NCBI GenBank assembly: GCA_009760885.1
Contig: CM019701.1
Location: 15,830,282-15,894,281 of the forward strand
Direction of reading: 5' to 3'
DNA: 64,000 nucleotides
DNA from: Achatina immaculata
Lineage: Eukaryota; Mollusca; Gastropoda; Stylommatophora; Achatinidae
The notes below the pieces were generated by a model. It saw nothing but the letters and a program-made list of their open reading frames with translations, was not told where the DNA came from and searched no databases. The translations under genes and the position numbers were made by a program. The first letter of the stretch is position 1; each line of letters opens with the position of its first letter. Positions 1 to 9,928 of the stretch are shown here, in pieces.

Positions 1-109
1 ATTTCGTTTTGCTGGTGTGACTGTTATAGTCTTGGTAAGTCTCTGAGATAAAAATAGCTACAGATGAAACTTCACAATGACCAAAGATTAGTAATTGCAC
101 AGTTAAAAC

Positions 110-495
110 TGAAGGCTTAGAATAATATCAAGAAGCTCTAAACTAAATAAAAGAATCATTCCACCAAGCATTAGTACCAAGGGCAAAAAGACAATCCGAG
201 AACAGGTGGGTGACAGATGGCATTCTAGAATTGATGGAAAAGAGAAGGAAGAACAAAAGGAAACAAACAACGTATAAAGAGATTAACAAAGAAATAAGAA
301 GGTGATGTAAGGAAAAGAAAGGGAGATGGCTGTTAGAGCAATGTGGTGAGATTGGAAAACAGGTTTATAATAGCAAAGAATTTCATAAAAAGATAAAAGA
401 ACTTTGTGGGGAAAGAATAAGCAAAGTAAAAGGCTGTTAGAAAACAAAGAAGTGTAAAGTTATGTTAGAAGCAGGGTAAGTCATGAAGAGTTGGT
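110..495 (+). pseudogene. RTE-like LINE fragment (endonuclease-RT linker)
   Basis: Translated on the plus strand, this stretch gives a charged, helix-rich peptide with RWVTDGILELMEKRRKNK and later KEFHKKIKELCG. That is the typical linker between the apurinic endonuclease and the reverse transcriptase of RTE-like LINEs, where the first block resembles W-[ML]-T-x-x-I-L-E-L-M-E-x-R-R. A TGA near 303 breaks the frame and a second stop follows near 440. No endonuclease or RT core is attached, so this is a dead fragment. It is repeated at 1637-2022 in copy B. Family assignment is from memory of linker motifs, not a search. Confidence 0.6.
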
Positions 496-587
496 CAGAG
501 CAAACAAGAAACCTGTATAGTGATCAGAGAAGTGACCAGCTCTGTGTAAGCTTGAATGATGACGGATAACCAATACTAGTTATACTG

Positions 588-695
588 CCAATAAATGCAT
601 AAGCAGCAGGGTATCTTGCTTGTAACCGAGAGGCCTCTGGGAGAGCTGTTAGGGAGGCAAAGTTCCGCAAGGGACATACTAATGACTGACTTACC
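588..695 (+). mobile_element. Family B LINE, 3' end only
   Basis: The stretch reads CAGCAGGGTATCTTGC ... CTGTTAGGGAGGCAAAG ... CGCAAGGGACAT and matches the extreme 3' ends of the longer family B copies at 34.23 kb (reverse), 47.5 kb and 50.87 kb. It is strongly 5'-truncated, as expected for LINE insertion. The same fragment is present at 2115-2222. Confidence 0.75.
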
Positions 696-952
696 CACCA
701 ATACTAGATATGGAAGTAAGGAATGCAGGCAAGAAAGCCACTATGATTTGATAACAGCACAAAAGAAATGATCGTGGCACTCGGAGATATCATCATAGAA
801 AAATTTAATAAGCCTCCTAAATATGATCTATGACACAAGGCATATATCATCATTTCTGTCCAAATCAGTTTTCTTTGCATTTCTAAAGAATGCTGGAACA
901 TTGTTAAGAGAGGTCAAATTAAGAGGCATAAAATCACTTCATTAAGTTGAAA

Positions 953-1056
953 TCATCATCATCATCAGGTGCCGTGCTGGTTGGTGCCTGCTATTATGCT
1001 TCTCCAGGGTACAATATCCTTCTTGCAGGCCATTAGCTCATTTGGTGATCTCCTTC
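953..1056 (-). mobile_element. Family E LINE, 3' end only
   Basis: A run of CATCATCATCATCAGGTGCC followed by a divergent copy of the sequence at 6757-6870 marks the reverse complement of a family E LINE 3' terminus, which ends in GGCACCTGATGATGATG. Only about 100 bases remain. It abuts the 40-bp minisatellite. Confidence 0.6.
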
Positions 1057-1500
1057 ATGCTGTTAGTGTACTAGTCAAGACTGAGGTCTAGACTTGATGC
1101 TGTTAGTATTCTAGCCAAGACAGAGCTCTAGACTTGATGCTGTTAGTATTCTAGTCAAGGCAGAGCTCTAGACTTGATGCTGTTAGTATTCTAGTCAAGA
1201 CAGAGCTCTAGACTTGATGCTGTTAGTATTCTAGTCAAGACAGAGCTCTAGACTTGATGCTGTTAGTATTCTAGTCAAGAAGAGCTATAGACTTGATGCT
1301 GTTAGTATTCTAGTCAAGAAGAGCTATAGACTTGATGCTGTTAGTATTCTAGTCAAGACAGAGCTCTAGACTTGATGCTGTTAGTATTCTAGTCAAGGCA
1401 GAGCTCTAGACTTGATGCTGTTAGTATTCTAGTCAAGAAGAGCTATAGACTTGACGATGTAGTTTTCTAGCCAAAATGGAGCGCAAGACGTGAAGCTGTT
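1057..1500. repeat. 40-bp minisatellite, about 11 copies
   Basis: The unit begins GATGCTGTTAGTATTCTAGT and ends CTCTAGACTT, with exact 40-bp spacing over most of the array (for example TGTTAGTATT at 1141 and 1181). Some units are 37 bp because CAG is missing (AAGAAGAGC in place of AAGACAGAGC). The last units, near 1450-1500, are degenerate. I see no coding potential. Confidence 0.95.
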
Positions 1501-1527
1501 AGTGTCTCAGACCAGATGAAGCTTTAG

Positions 1528-2427
1528 ATTTCGTTTTGCTGGTGTGACTGTTATAGTCTTGGTAAGTCTCTGAGATAAAAATAGCTACAGATGAAACTTC
1601 ACAATGACCAAAGATTAGTAATTGCACAGTTAAAACTGAAGGCTTAGAATAATATCAAGAAGCTCTAAACTAAATAAAAGAATCATTCCACCAAGCATTA
1701 GTACCAAGGGCAAAAAGACAATCCGAGAACAGGTGGGTGACAGATGGCATTCTAGAATTGATGGAAAAGAGAAGGAAGAACAAAAGGAAACAAACAACGT
1801 ATAAAGAGATTAACAAAGAAATAAGAAGGTGATGTAAGGAAAAGAAAGGGAGATGGCTGTTAGAGCAATGTGGTGAGATTGGAAAACAGGTTTATAATAG
1901 CAAAGAATTTCATAAAAAGATAAAAGAACTTTGTGGGGAAAGAATAAGCAAAGTAAAAGGCTGTTAGAAAACAAAGAAGTGTAAAGTTATGTTAGAAGCA
2001 GGGTAAGTCATGAAGAGTTGGTCAGAGCAAACAAGAAACCTGTATAGTGATCAGAGAAGTGACCAGCTCTGTGTAAGCTTGAATGATGACGGATAACCAA
2101 TACTAGTTATACTGCCAATAAATGCATAAGCAGCAGGGTATCTTGCTTGTAACCGAGAGGCCTCTGGGAGAGCTGTTAGGGAGGCAAAGTTCCGCAAGGG
2201 ACATACTAATGACTGACTTACCCACCAATACTAGATATGGAAGTAAGGAATGCAGGCAAGAAAGCCACTATGATTTGATAACAGCACAAAAGAAATGATC
2301 GTGGCACTCGGAGATATCATCATAGAAAAATTTAATAAGCCTCCTAAATATGATCTATGACACAAGGCATATATCATCATTTCTGTCCAAATCAGTTTTC
2401 TTTGCATTTCTAAAGAATGCTGGAACA
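1528..2427. repeat. Tandem segmental duplication 1, copy B
   Basis: This is the second copy of bases 1-900. On its right it joins unrelated sequence (2428 onward), while copy A continues into a family E LINE 3' end. The sub-features of copy A are repeated here: LINE linker fragment at about 1637-2022 and family B 3' end at about 2115-2222. Confidence 0.95.
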
Positions 2428-2734
2428 ATGGTCAGCTTAAGGTCTATGGTATGGGTCATCATCATTGCACTCCGGACATGTCCATAAGTGCTCAGATCCC
2501 GCCACTTCCACCTCAACATACCCATCAGCGTCCTGCAGCTAATAGTGCCTGTCCTGTGTTGATTGACAAGTTGTCTCGCATGTCCAGTATGTCTCTCGTC
2601 CTGGTCGTGCCGATCTGTACTCCAAGCTCTCTCAGTCTCAGTAGCCACGTACATTCACTGGCCTCAAAGTCCTCCACCCTACCTATCTCTATGAGCGCGT
2701 TACCAATATCAGCTTCATTCATCAGGCCAAGCGT
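2428..2734. other. Unassigned, possibly LINE-derived sequence
   Basis: This is GC-richer than its surroundings and open on both strands. On the minus strand a 65-codon frame (2525-2722) reads like real protein (contains VEDFEASECTWLLRLRELG), but I do not recognise it. On the plus strand, the frame of the downstream RNase H gene can be read back to about 2645 (YERVTNISFIHQAKRMRKL) before a stop. The right half may therefore be the decayed end of that LINE's reverse transcriptase, and the left half may be something else. Confidence 0.35.
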
Positions 2735-3703
2735 ATGCGTAAGCTGATACCTGACCTTCCAACTGTAGTCGCTCCATTATCATCTGTACCAGAGCATACA
2801 CCATGGAAAGAAGCAGATTATACACAGATATCTATTCAGACTGAAGTGAAAGGTGTGCAGAATGGTGAGATGCAGAGCAGTCTTGTAAGATCAACAGCCA
2901 CACTTAGTGTTCTAGATGACAAATATCCATGTGACACCTGGATACGTGTGTATACAGATGGATCTGCACATAATGCCATAAAGAATGGAGGGGCAGGAGC
3001 ATATATTGAATATCCAAACAACACCATTGACAAGATTTCCATACCCACTGGTAAATACTGCAACAACTTTGATGCAGAAGTTAGGGCAATTATTGCTGCA
3101 GTTGAAAAACTATCAGACTCCAGAATTGATACATGTCCTGTAGTAATTCTCACAGATGCAAGATCAGTACTGGAGGCTCTTCAGTGCAACAAACTACCAG
3201 ACCTTAAGGATGCCTTGTCAAAAATTGGCTTACAACATGGAGTCACTTTGCAATGGATTCCCTCCCACTGTGGGATACCAGGCAATGAGAAAGCTGACCA
3301 ACTGGCCAAAGAGGGCACTGAAATGGAGCAATCAGACATACCAATCACTTATAATCAGAAGAAAAGCATGATAAAAACCTACAGGAAGCCACAAACACCA
3401 CCACATGATGACTATCACATGCTAAACAGAAAGGAACAAGTCACCATCTTCCGTCTCCGAACAGGACGCAGCCGACTCCGAAGTCATATGTATACAAAGT
3501 TTAAGGTTGGTACTACTAATCTGTGTACATGTGCCCAGGTGCCCCAAACTGTGGAACATATCCTCCAGAACTGCATCAACTACGAGTCACTGAGAAATAA
3601 TTACTGGCCCAGTGAAACCACTAAAGAAGATAAGCTCTATGGTTCCATACATGAATTACAAAAAACAGTGAAATTTATCCAAGAGACAGGACTGCAGATA
3701 TAG
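2735..3703 (+). CDS. LINE ribonuclease H domain with C-terminal CCHC (I/LOA-like, partial)
   Basis: An open frame of 322 codons encodes the end of a non-LTR retrotransposon polyprotein. RNase H removes RNA from RNA-DNA hybrids during reverse transcription. All expected active-site residues are visible: D75 in YTDGSA, E115 in FDAEVRA, D141 in LTDARS, H178 in WIPSHCGIPGNEKAD and D188. After a variable stretch comes a zinc-knuckle-like motif with C264, C266, H275 and C280 (CTCAQVPQTVEHILQNC). LINEs that carry RNase H belong to I, LOA, Outcast and related clades. The reverse transcriptase that should precede it is not readable, so the element is 5'-truncated or decayed. The first ATG sits just inside the conserved frame and need not be the native start. 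A GAAGAAGAAG tail at 3715-3735 suggests the element's 3' end. Confidence 0.8.
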   Translation: MRKLIPDLPTVVAPLSSVPEHTPWKEADYTQISIQTEVKGVQNGEMQSSLVRSTATLSVLDDKYPCDTWIRVYTDGSAHNAIKNGGAGAYIEYPNNTIDKISIPTGKYCNNFDAEVRAIIAAVEKLSDSRIDTCPVVILTDARSVLEALQCNKLPDLKDALSKIGLQHGVTLQWIPSHCGIPGNEKADQLAKEGTEMEQSDIPITYNQKKSMIKTYRKPQTPPHDDYHMLNRKEQVTIFRLRTGRSRLRSHMYTKFKVGTTNLCTCAQVPQTVEHILQNCINYESLRNNYWPSETTKEDKLYGSIHELQKTVKFIQETGLQI

Positions 3704-3779
3704 ACAGACAGTGCGAACGAAGAAGAAGAAGAGAATACGAAATACAAGAAAAACAATGCAGTTTTGTTTGAAGGAAAAA

Positions 3780-4140
3780 ACACAAGTTAAATTAAAATTT
3801 ATAACAGAACGATCTCTAGAGGTAAATAAAGATGTTAACTCATGCTTTAATGATTACACAGAAGCTTTAGAGTTAGACATGAAGATATGACAGAGATCAC
3901 GAATAGATAAGAGAAAGGCGGGTTTTTATGACATGAAGAAGATTTTAACAAATAAGAAAATGTTCACAGAAGTGAGGAACGGAGTATTACAGTGCTATAT
4001 ATTTTGCTATATGGTTATGAAACTTGGACAGTCAAGAAAAAAAGAAGACAAATAAACTTTAAGCAACACAGATGTGATTTTGGAGAAAGATGCAATAAAA
4101 ATTCATACAAATAGAAAAACAAAGAGTAGGTTTTTAGAGA
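3780..4140 (+). pseudogene. RTE-like LINE C-terminal remnant
   Basis: A plus-strand frame contains AGFYDMKKILTNKKMFTEVRNGVLQCYI, then after a frameshift a degenerate YGYETWTVKKKRRQ-like stretch. This is the C-terminal region of RTE-like LINE proteins (usual pattern: K-x-x-F-x-x-M/L-x-x-x-L ... R-V-L-x-C-Y-I ... L-Y-G-x-E-x-W). Several frameshifts and stops make it non-functional. The 42-bp minisatellite begins right after it, and what looks like the very C-terminus of the same protein lies beyond the array (4793-4990). Confidence 0.55.
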
Positions 4141-4149
4141 AGTTTCAGA

Positions 4150-4765
4150 ACAACGAAAACTAGTTAAAGTGGTAAGAAAAAGAGTTTCAGAACAAAGAAA
4201 ACTAGTTAAATTGGTAAGAAAAAGAGTTTCAGAACAAAGAAAACTAGTTAAATTGGTAAGAAAAAGAGTTTCGGAACAACGAAAACTAGTTAAATTGACA
4301 AGAAAAAGAGTTTCAGAACAAAGAAAACTAGTTAAAGTGGTAAGAAAAAGAGTTTTGGAACAAAGAAAACTAGTTAAATTGGTAAGAAAAAGAGTTTCGG
4401 AACAACGAAAACTAGTTAAAGTGGTAAGAAAAAGAGTTTCGGAACAAAGAAAACTAGTTAAATTGGTAAGAAAAAGAGTTTCAGAACAACGAAAACTAGT
4501 TAAAGTGGTAAGAAAAAGAGTTTCGGAACAAAGAAAACTAGTTACATTGGTAAGAAAAAGAGTTTCAGAACAAAGAAAACTAGTTAAAGTGGTAAGAAAA
4601 AGTGTTTGGGAACAAAGAAAACTAGTTACATTGGTAAGAAAAATGTTTGAGAACAAAGAAAACTACTTAAATTGGTAAGAAAAAATGTTTGAGAACAATG
4701 AATACTAGTTAAATTGGTAAGAAAAAGTGTTTCAGAACAATGAAAACTAGTTAAAATGGTAAAAA
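4150..4765. repeat. 42-bp minisatellite, about 14 copies, open on both strands
   Basis: The unit is 42 bp: GGTAAGAAAAAGAGTTTC then AGAACAAAGAAAACTAG plus TTAAATT. Because 42 is a multiple of three and the unit has few stops, both strands read through: plus as a 14-residue repeat (VRKRVSEQRKLVKL), minus as a hydrophobic repeat (LTSFLCSETLFLT). The plus frame has no ATG at its start (it opens with GTG), so I do not treat it as a gene. The array lies between two pieces of a LINE C-terminal region in the same orientation and probably grew inside that LINE. Confidence 0.9.
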
Positions 4766-4792
4766 AGGCAATCGTTATTTCTCAGACATGTA

Positions 4793-4990
4793 ATGAGAAG
4801 ACAGAAGTTGGAGAACCTACCGATGAATTCAAAAGAAAAAAGGACAAGTGAAGGTGAAGAGGAAAATATCTCAGCGGACTGCCCAAGTGGCATGGAAAAG
4901 AAAGCCTCTGAACTTATTGAAAACATCAAGGACTACACAGTGTGCAGAAGCATGATCGCTAACGCTGTCCCGCACGACATAGTAGAATAA
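4793..4990 (+). pseudogene. Probable LINE C-terminal tail
   Basis: A 65-codon frame ends in ELIENIKDYTVCRSMIANAVPHDIVE before TAA. The pattern D-Y/W-x-x-x-R-S-M-I-A-N is what I expect at the C-terminus of RTE-like LINE proteins (W-R-S-M-I-A-N in intact copies). It has the same strand and order as the remnant at 3780-4140, with the 42-bp array between them. The assignment is from motif memory and is uncertain. Confidence 0.4.
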
Positions 4991-5480
4991 TAACAAGGAA
5001 CTGCTGGTACAAGAACTGAGGCTGAAAATGTCTTTTAAGGAGTTCTGTATTCAGGTTTATGTTTCTCACTTTTCTGCCTGCTTTCTTTAGCTTTATTTTA
5101 TTTTTTCCATAGAATGGGTCCTGGTCACTAATGCAGTCAGCTCCTGGCATGGTTTTTGTTGCCTACAATGTATTCCGGAATCGTTTGTTGATTAATAGGT
5201 AGTCTATCTGGTTAAAAGTCTTTTTGTCTGGGCTGCTCCACGTTGCCAGTCTTCGAGGATGTTGTTTAAACCAGGTGTTTCCTACAACCATGCTGTGTAT
5301 TCTTGCCCATTCAATTAATTTATAACCTCTGTCATTCCTCTCCCCCAGTCCATAGTCACCAACCATGTCTGAAGTTCTTCCTTTACCAACTTTGGCATTA
5401 AAATATCCCATGAAATGTTCTGACATTTTGATATTTTTAATGCCCTCATTAACAGAACAACAAAAAGGCACCGCGGTTCA
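4960..5480 (-). pseudogene. RTE-like LINE endonuclease domain fragment
   Basis: On the minus strand the ORF at 5471-5163 reads HFMGYFNAKVGKGR, then NTWFKQHPRRLATWSSPD and NQIDYLLINKRFRNTL. A second frame (5150-4959) continues with MPGADCISDQDPF. These are ordered motifs of the apurinic endonuclease of LINEs: M-G-D-F-N-A-x-V-G, T-W-x-S-P-D, Q-I-D-Y-x-L and S-D-H-x-P. Two key residues are changed: the metal-binding D of GDFN is Y (GYFN), and the H of SDHDP is Q (SDQDP). With the frameshift, these changes indicate a dead copy. Confidence 0.8.
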
Positions 5481-5819
5481 CCCAGCTTCTAAAAATTGGC
5501 AGCAGAGAAATCTGGGAAGGTAAATCGGCCAGGCCTGAAACTGACCACATCACACTTTTATTTGCTGAAGGTCATGGAAAATACAGTCCTAACAATGTAT
5601 TACCCAATACGCCTTAATGGCATGGACACGGGAATGTTACCTTACCTTACCTAACAGAAGAAAGAGCCAATCATATGGTCATCAACTCCAAGCAAGGATA
5701 CAGTATCATGTAATAGGGAAAGAGATCAGATGAAAAGTTGAGACGTCATAAGAAAATCACAAAATCTGTGATGATGTTTACAACAAGTAGGTAGATGTAT
5801 ATTGTGATGGTTTTTGCCA
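5481..5819. other. Intergenic, LINE-like scrap
   Basis: I see no open gene. Near 5605-5650 the string TAATGGCATGGACACGGGAA followed by TTACCTTACCTTACCT resembles a LINE 3' end with a short repeated tail; it shares the look of the family A end (TTTAATGGCACGGGAAGGATA). The rest is featureless. Confidence 0.3.
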
Positions 5820-6420
5820 TGGCTAGAGAGAAGTGAACTGTGATAAAGTGTAGAACAGATAGATAGAAGTCAACTATGATAAAATGTAGAACAGATATAG
5901 AAGTGAACTGTGATGAAGTGTAGAACAGATAGATAGAAGTGAACTGTGATGAAGTGTAGAACAGATATATAGAAGTTAACTGTGATGATAATTACAACAA
6001 CCTGATAGAAGTAAGCTACTGTTTCTACATGTGGCTAGAAGTGAACTCTGATATGTTTACAACATGTGGATAGAATAGAACTGTGAGGTTATTTACAGCA
6101 TCTTTACATAACTGTACTTCGATGGTGTTTAAACAGCTTGACAGAAGTGGAGTCTGATGATGTTTACAACAGATAGACAGAAGTGAACTGTGATGAAGTG
6201 TACAGCAGATAGATAGAAATAAACTGTGATGAAGTGTACAGCAGATAGATAGAAATAAACTGTGATGAAGTGTACAGCAGATAGATAGAAATAAACTGTG
6301 ATGAAGTGTACAGCAGATAGATAGAAATAAACTGTGATGAAGTGTACAGCAGATAGATAGAGGTGAAATGTGATGATGTTTACAACAGATAGATAGAAGT
6401 GATGATGTTTAGAACAAATA
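5820..6420. repeat. 36-bp minisatellite with GATA core
   Basis: The repeated units contain GAACTGTGATGAAGTGTA followed by (CA)GCAGATAGATAGAA. Spacing is 36 bp in the best-preserved part (6180-6360), with irregular and partly deleted units on both sides. The right half (from 6041) is copied again at 7984-8363 by segmental duplication 2. Confidence 0.9.
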
Positions 6421-6756
6421 AATAACAGTGGTGATGAAAGGAAGATAAGATAAGAGTACTAGTGTATGTAAGATTACATTCTGTCAGAGATAAGAATAAA
6501 CTGTAGGTACGTGGCTTATCTAGAGTCAAGCTGACGTGGAAGGTTACATTTAGCTCATAGATGGACTGAGAGAACAGAGGCTGATTGACAGATGGCTATC
6601 ACGCCCACCGTCTTCTGGCGTCATGGATATACTGTATGTAAATACAGATTTGAAGGTGGGGTTTAGCTTGACAAGAAAACATTCACAGCCTGTCCATCTG
6701 CAGCGTGATGGAGAGAAAAACACATCTGGGAATTTTGTTTTCTAAACCTTGTGCGT

Positions 6757-7606
6757 CATCATCATCATCATCAGGTGCCGTGTCGACTGGCGTTGTCTAT
6801 TAAGCTTCTCCAGAGTACACGATCCTTCATGCAGGCCATCAGCTCAGTTGGTGATCTCCTCTCACACTATCCCGTCAGACTGTCCAGTATCATTTCTCTT
6901 CGTCTTCCTCTTGATCTTTTTCCTTCTATTTTTCCTGTTGTTATAATATTTTCAATGCCCCCTCTTCTCATTGCATGTCCTATGAAAGTACATTGTCTCT
7001 CTCTTAATTTTTTTACACGATTTTTTTGTCTCTCTAGCTCTTCTCAAATATTCTCCATTAGTTATTTTCCCTGTTCATTCTTCTAATAAACAACATTTCT
7101 GCTGCTTCCAATGACGTTTGTGCAGACCTGCCTATTATCCATGATTCACTTCCATATAACAAGATAGGTTCAATATAGCATTTTAGGACTCGTTTTCTAA
7201 CATTCATTGATAAGGATGTGTTGGTTAATATGTTTCTCATTCTCTGAAATGCAGTCTTTGCTTGGCCTATTCTGTTTCTAATTTCTGTTCTGCACTTCCC
7301 ATCTGAAGTTGTTACTGCTCCAAGGTATTTGAATTTCTGCACCTGCTTTAGAATAGCTATATTTCATTTTATACTGCATGTTGGTGGATTCTATTTATTA
7401 GACATAACCGTAGACTCTGTCTTTTTGATGTTCAAAGCAATGCCTTTCTGTTCACTTTCTTTGGCGATTTTATCCAAGAGATTTTGCAGATCTTGTTGGT
7501 TCTCAGCTATCAGTACTGTGTCGTCAGCATACCGAAGGTTTAACCTTGTGCATGGGTTTAGAGAAGTATTCAAGTCTTTTAGGAAAAGTCTGAAGTCAAG
7601 ACCCAC
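6757..7606 (-). pseudogene. Family E (RTE-like) LINE: RT end and C-terminal part
   Basis: On the minus strand the frame at 7606-7391 contains LNLRYADDTVLIAENQQDL, with the YADD catalytic motif of reverse transcriptase, and KESEQKGIALNIKKTES, the usual helix after it. The next frame (7342-7058) has FKYLGAVTTSDGKCRTEIRNR, then RVLKCYIEPILLYGSESW and AAEMLFIRRMNRE, which is the standard RTE-like C-terminal region. A frameshift separates the two. The 3' end is at 6757 with a (TGA)n tail. Nothing upstream of the palm domain remains, because the element runs into a CAAGTC repeat at 7607. An identical copy lies at 8700-9549. Confidence 0.85.
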
Positions 7607-7985
7607 GCCTCAAGTCAAGTCTCAAATCAAGCCTCAAATCTCAAGTAGTCTCAAGTTATTACTCCAAGTCTCAAATCAAGACTCAAATCTCAAGTAGTCT
7701 CAAGTTATTACTCCAAGTCTCAAATCAAGACTCAAATCTCAAGTAGTCTCAAGTTATTACTCCAAGTCTCAAAGACATAATTCACTGTGTCAAGTCTCAA
7801 ATCATGTCTCAGGTCACGTCCAAAGTCACTGTTTCAAGTCACATATCATGTCTCAGGTCATGTCTCAAGTCAAGTCTAAAGTCACTATTTAAAGTCTCAT
7901 ATCATGTCTCAGGTCAAGCCTCAAGTCAAGTCAAAAGTCACTGTTTAAACTCGACTCATATCATATCTCAGGTCAAGCTTCAAGT
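7607..7985. repeat. CAAGTCTCAAATC-type minisatellite
   Basis: Units built from CAAGTCTCAAATCAAG, TCAAGTAGTCTCAAGTTATT and later CATATCATGTCTCAGGTCA alternate without a single clean period. The longer higher-order period covers three copies of the ACTCCAAGTC... block between 7630 and 7775. The array touches the broken end of the family E LINE. Confidence 0.85.
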
Positions 7986-9928
7986 GAACTCTGATATGTT
8001 TACAACATGTGGATAGAATAGAACTGTGAGGTTATTTACAGCATCTTTACATAACTGTACTTCGATGGTGTTTAAACAGCTTGACAGAAGTGGAGTCTGA
8101 TGATGTTTACAACAGATAGACAGAAGTGAACTGTGATGAAGTGTACAGCAGATAGATAGAAATAAACTGTGATGAAGTGTACAGCAGATAGATAGAAATA
8201 AACTGTGATGAAGTGTACAGCAGATAGATAGAAATAAACTGTGATGAAGTGTACAGCAGATAGATAGAAATAAACTGTGATGAAGTGTACAGCAGATAGA
8301 TAGAGGTGAAATGTGATGATGTTTACAACAGATAGATAGAAGTGATGATGTTTAGAACAAATAAATAACAGTGGTGATGAAAGGAAGATAAGATAAGAGT
8401 ACTAGTGTATGTAAGATTACATTCTGTCAGAGATAAGAATAAACTGTAGGTACGTGGCTTATCTAGAGTCAAGCTGACGTGGAAGGTTACATTTAGCTCA
8501 TAGATGGACTGAGAGAACAGAGGCTGATTGACAGATGGCTATCACGCCCACCGTCTTCTGGCGTCATGGATATACTGTATGTAAATACAGATTTGAAGGT
8601 GGGGTTTAGCTTGACAAGAAAACATTCACAGCCTGTCCATCTGCAGCGTGATGGAGAGAAAAACACATCTGGGAATTTTGTTTTCTAAACCTTGTGCGTC
8701 ATCATCATCATCATCAGGTGCCGTGTCGACTGGCGTTGTCTATTAAGCTTCTCCAGAGTACACGATCCTTCATGCAGGCCATCAGCTCAGTTGGTGATCT
8801 CCTCTCACACTATCCCGTCAGACTGTCCAGTATCATTTCTCTTCGTCTTCCTCTTGATCTTTTTCCTTCTATTTTTCCTGTTGTTATAATATTTTCAATG
8901 CCCCCTCTTCTCATTGCATGTCCTATGAAAGTACATTGTCTCTCTCTTAATTTTTTTACACGATTTTTTTGTCTCTCTAGCTCTTCTCAAATATTCTCCA
9001 TTAGTTATTTTCCCTGTTCATTCTTCTAATAAACAACATTTCTGCTGCTTCCAATGACGTTTGTGCAGACCTGCCTATTATCCATGATTCACTTCCATAT
9101 AACAAGATAGGTTCAATATAGCATTTTAGGACTCGTTTTCTAACATTCATTGATAAGGATGTGTTGGTTAATATGTTTCTCATTCTCTGAAATGCAGTCT
9201 TTGCTTGGCCTATTCTGTTTCTAATTTCTGTTCTGCACTTCCCATCTGAAGTTGTTACTGCTCCAAGGTATTTGAATTTCTGCACCTGCTTTAGAATAGC
9301 TATATTTCATTTTATACTGCATGTTGGTGGATTCTATTTATTAGACATAACCGTAGACTCTGTCTTTTTGATGTTCAAAGCAATGCCTTTCTGTTCACTT
9401 TCTTTGGCGATTTTATCCAAGAGATTTTGCAGATCTTGTTGGTTCTCAGCTATCAGTACTGTGTCGTCAGCATACCGAAGGTTTAACCTTGTGCATGGGT
9501 TTAGAGAAGTATTCAAGTCTTTTAGGAAAAGTCTGAAGTCAAGACCCACGCCTCAAGTCAAGTCTCAAATCAAGCCTCAAATCTCAAGTAGTCTCAAGTT
9601 ATTACTCCAAGTCTCAAATCAAGACTCAAATCTCAAGTAGTCTCAAGTTATTACTCCAAGTCTCAAATCAAGACTCAAATCTCAAGTAGTCTCAAGTTAT
9701 TACTCCAAGTCTCAAAGACATAATTCACTGTGTCAAGTCTCAAATCATGTCTCAGGTCACGTCCAAAGTCACTGTTTCAAGTCACATATCATGTCTCAGG
9801 TCATGTCTCAAGTCAAGTCTAAAGTCACTATTTAAAGTCTCACATCATGTCTCAGGTCAAGCCTCAAGTCAAGTCAAAAGTCACTGTTTAAACTCGACTC
9901 ATATCATATCTCAGGTCAAGCTTCAAGT
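7984..9928. repeat. Tandem segmental duplication 2, copy B
   Basis: This is the second copy of 6041-7985. At its right end the CAAGTC-rich repeat continues (to about 10270), whereas copy A jumps back to the start of the unit, so copy B has the original right flank and copy A the original left flank. Confidence 0.95.
8700..9549 (-). pseudogene. Family E LINE fragment, duplicated copy
   Basis: This copy of 6757-7606 was made by segmental duplication 2, not by a separate insertion. It has the same YADD block, the same frameshift and the same truncation. I saw no base difference. Confidence 0.85.

Larger units (their letters stand above)
1..900. repeat. Tandem segmental duplication 1, copy A
   Basis: Bases 1-900 reappear at 1528-2427 with an offset of 1527 and no difference that I noticed. 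The copies stop matching right after the shared GCTGGAACA at 900/2427. Copy A is cut by the window edge, so its true left end is unknown. The unit contains a LINE linker fragment, a family B LINE 3' end and, between the two copies, a 40-bp minisatellite. The near identity implies either a very young duplication or unmerged haplotypes in an assembly; sequence alone cannot tell which. Confidence 0.95.
6041..7985. repeat. Tandem segmental duplication 2, copy A
   Basis: Bases 6041-7985 are repeated at 7984-9928 with an offset of 1943. One difference that I can point to is CTCATATC in copy A against CTCACATC near 9837. The two breakpoints share the four bases AAGT (start AGAAGTGAAC, end TTCAAGT), which fits a microhomology-type tandem duplication. 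The unit contains part of the 36-bp array, a GC-richer spacer, a family E LINE fragment and a CAAGTCTCAAATC-type repeat. Confidence 0.95.

Noticed and set aside
1057..1500. CRISPR-like regular repeats (also at 5820-6420 and 41620-42455).
   Set aside because: Units are directly adjacent with no unique spacers, the genome is eukaryotic, and no cas genes are present. They are minisatellites.
4169..4678. 169-codon Arg/Lys-rich repeat ORF (VRKRVSEQRKLVKL) and a 213-codon ORF on the other strand.
   Set aside because: Both come from a 42-bp minisatellite. The plus frame has no ATG, both strands are open for the same trivial reason, and the flanks are LINE debris.
6749..7086. ORFs beginning with a histidine run (also at 8692).
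   Set aside because: The histidines come from the (CAT)n tail of a reverse-oriented LINE, and the rest is LINE antisense.
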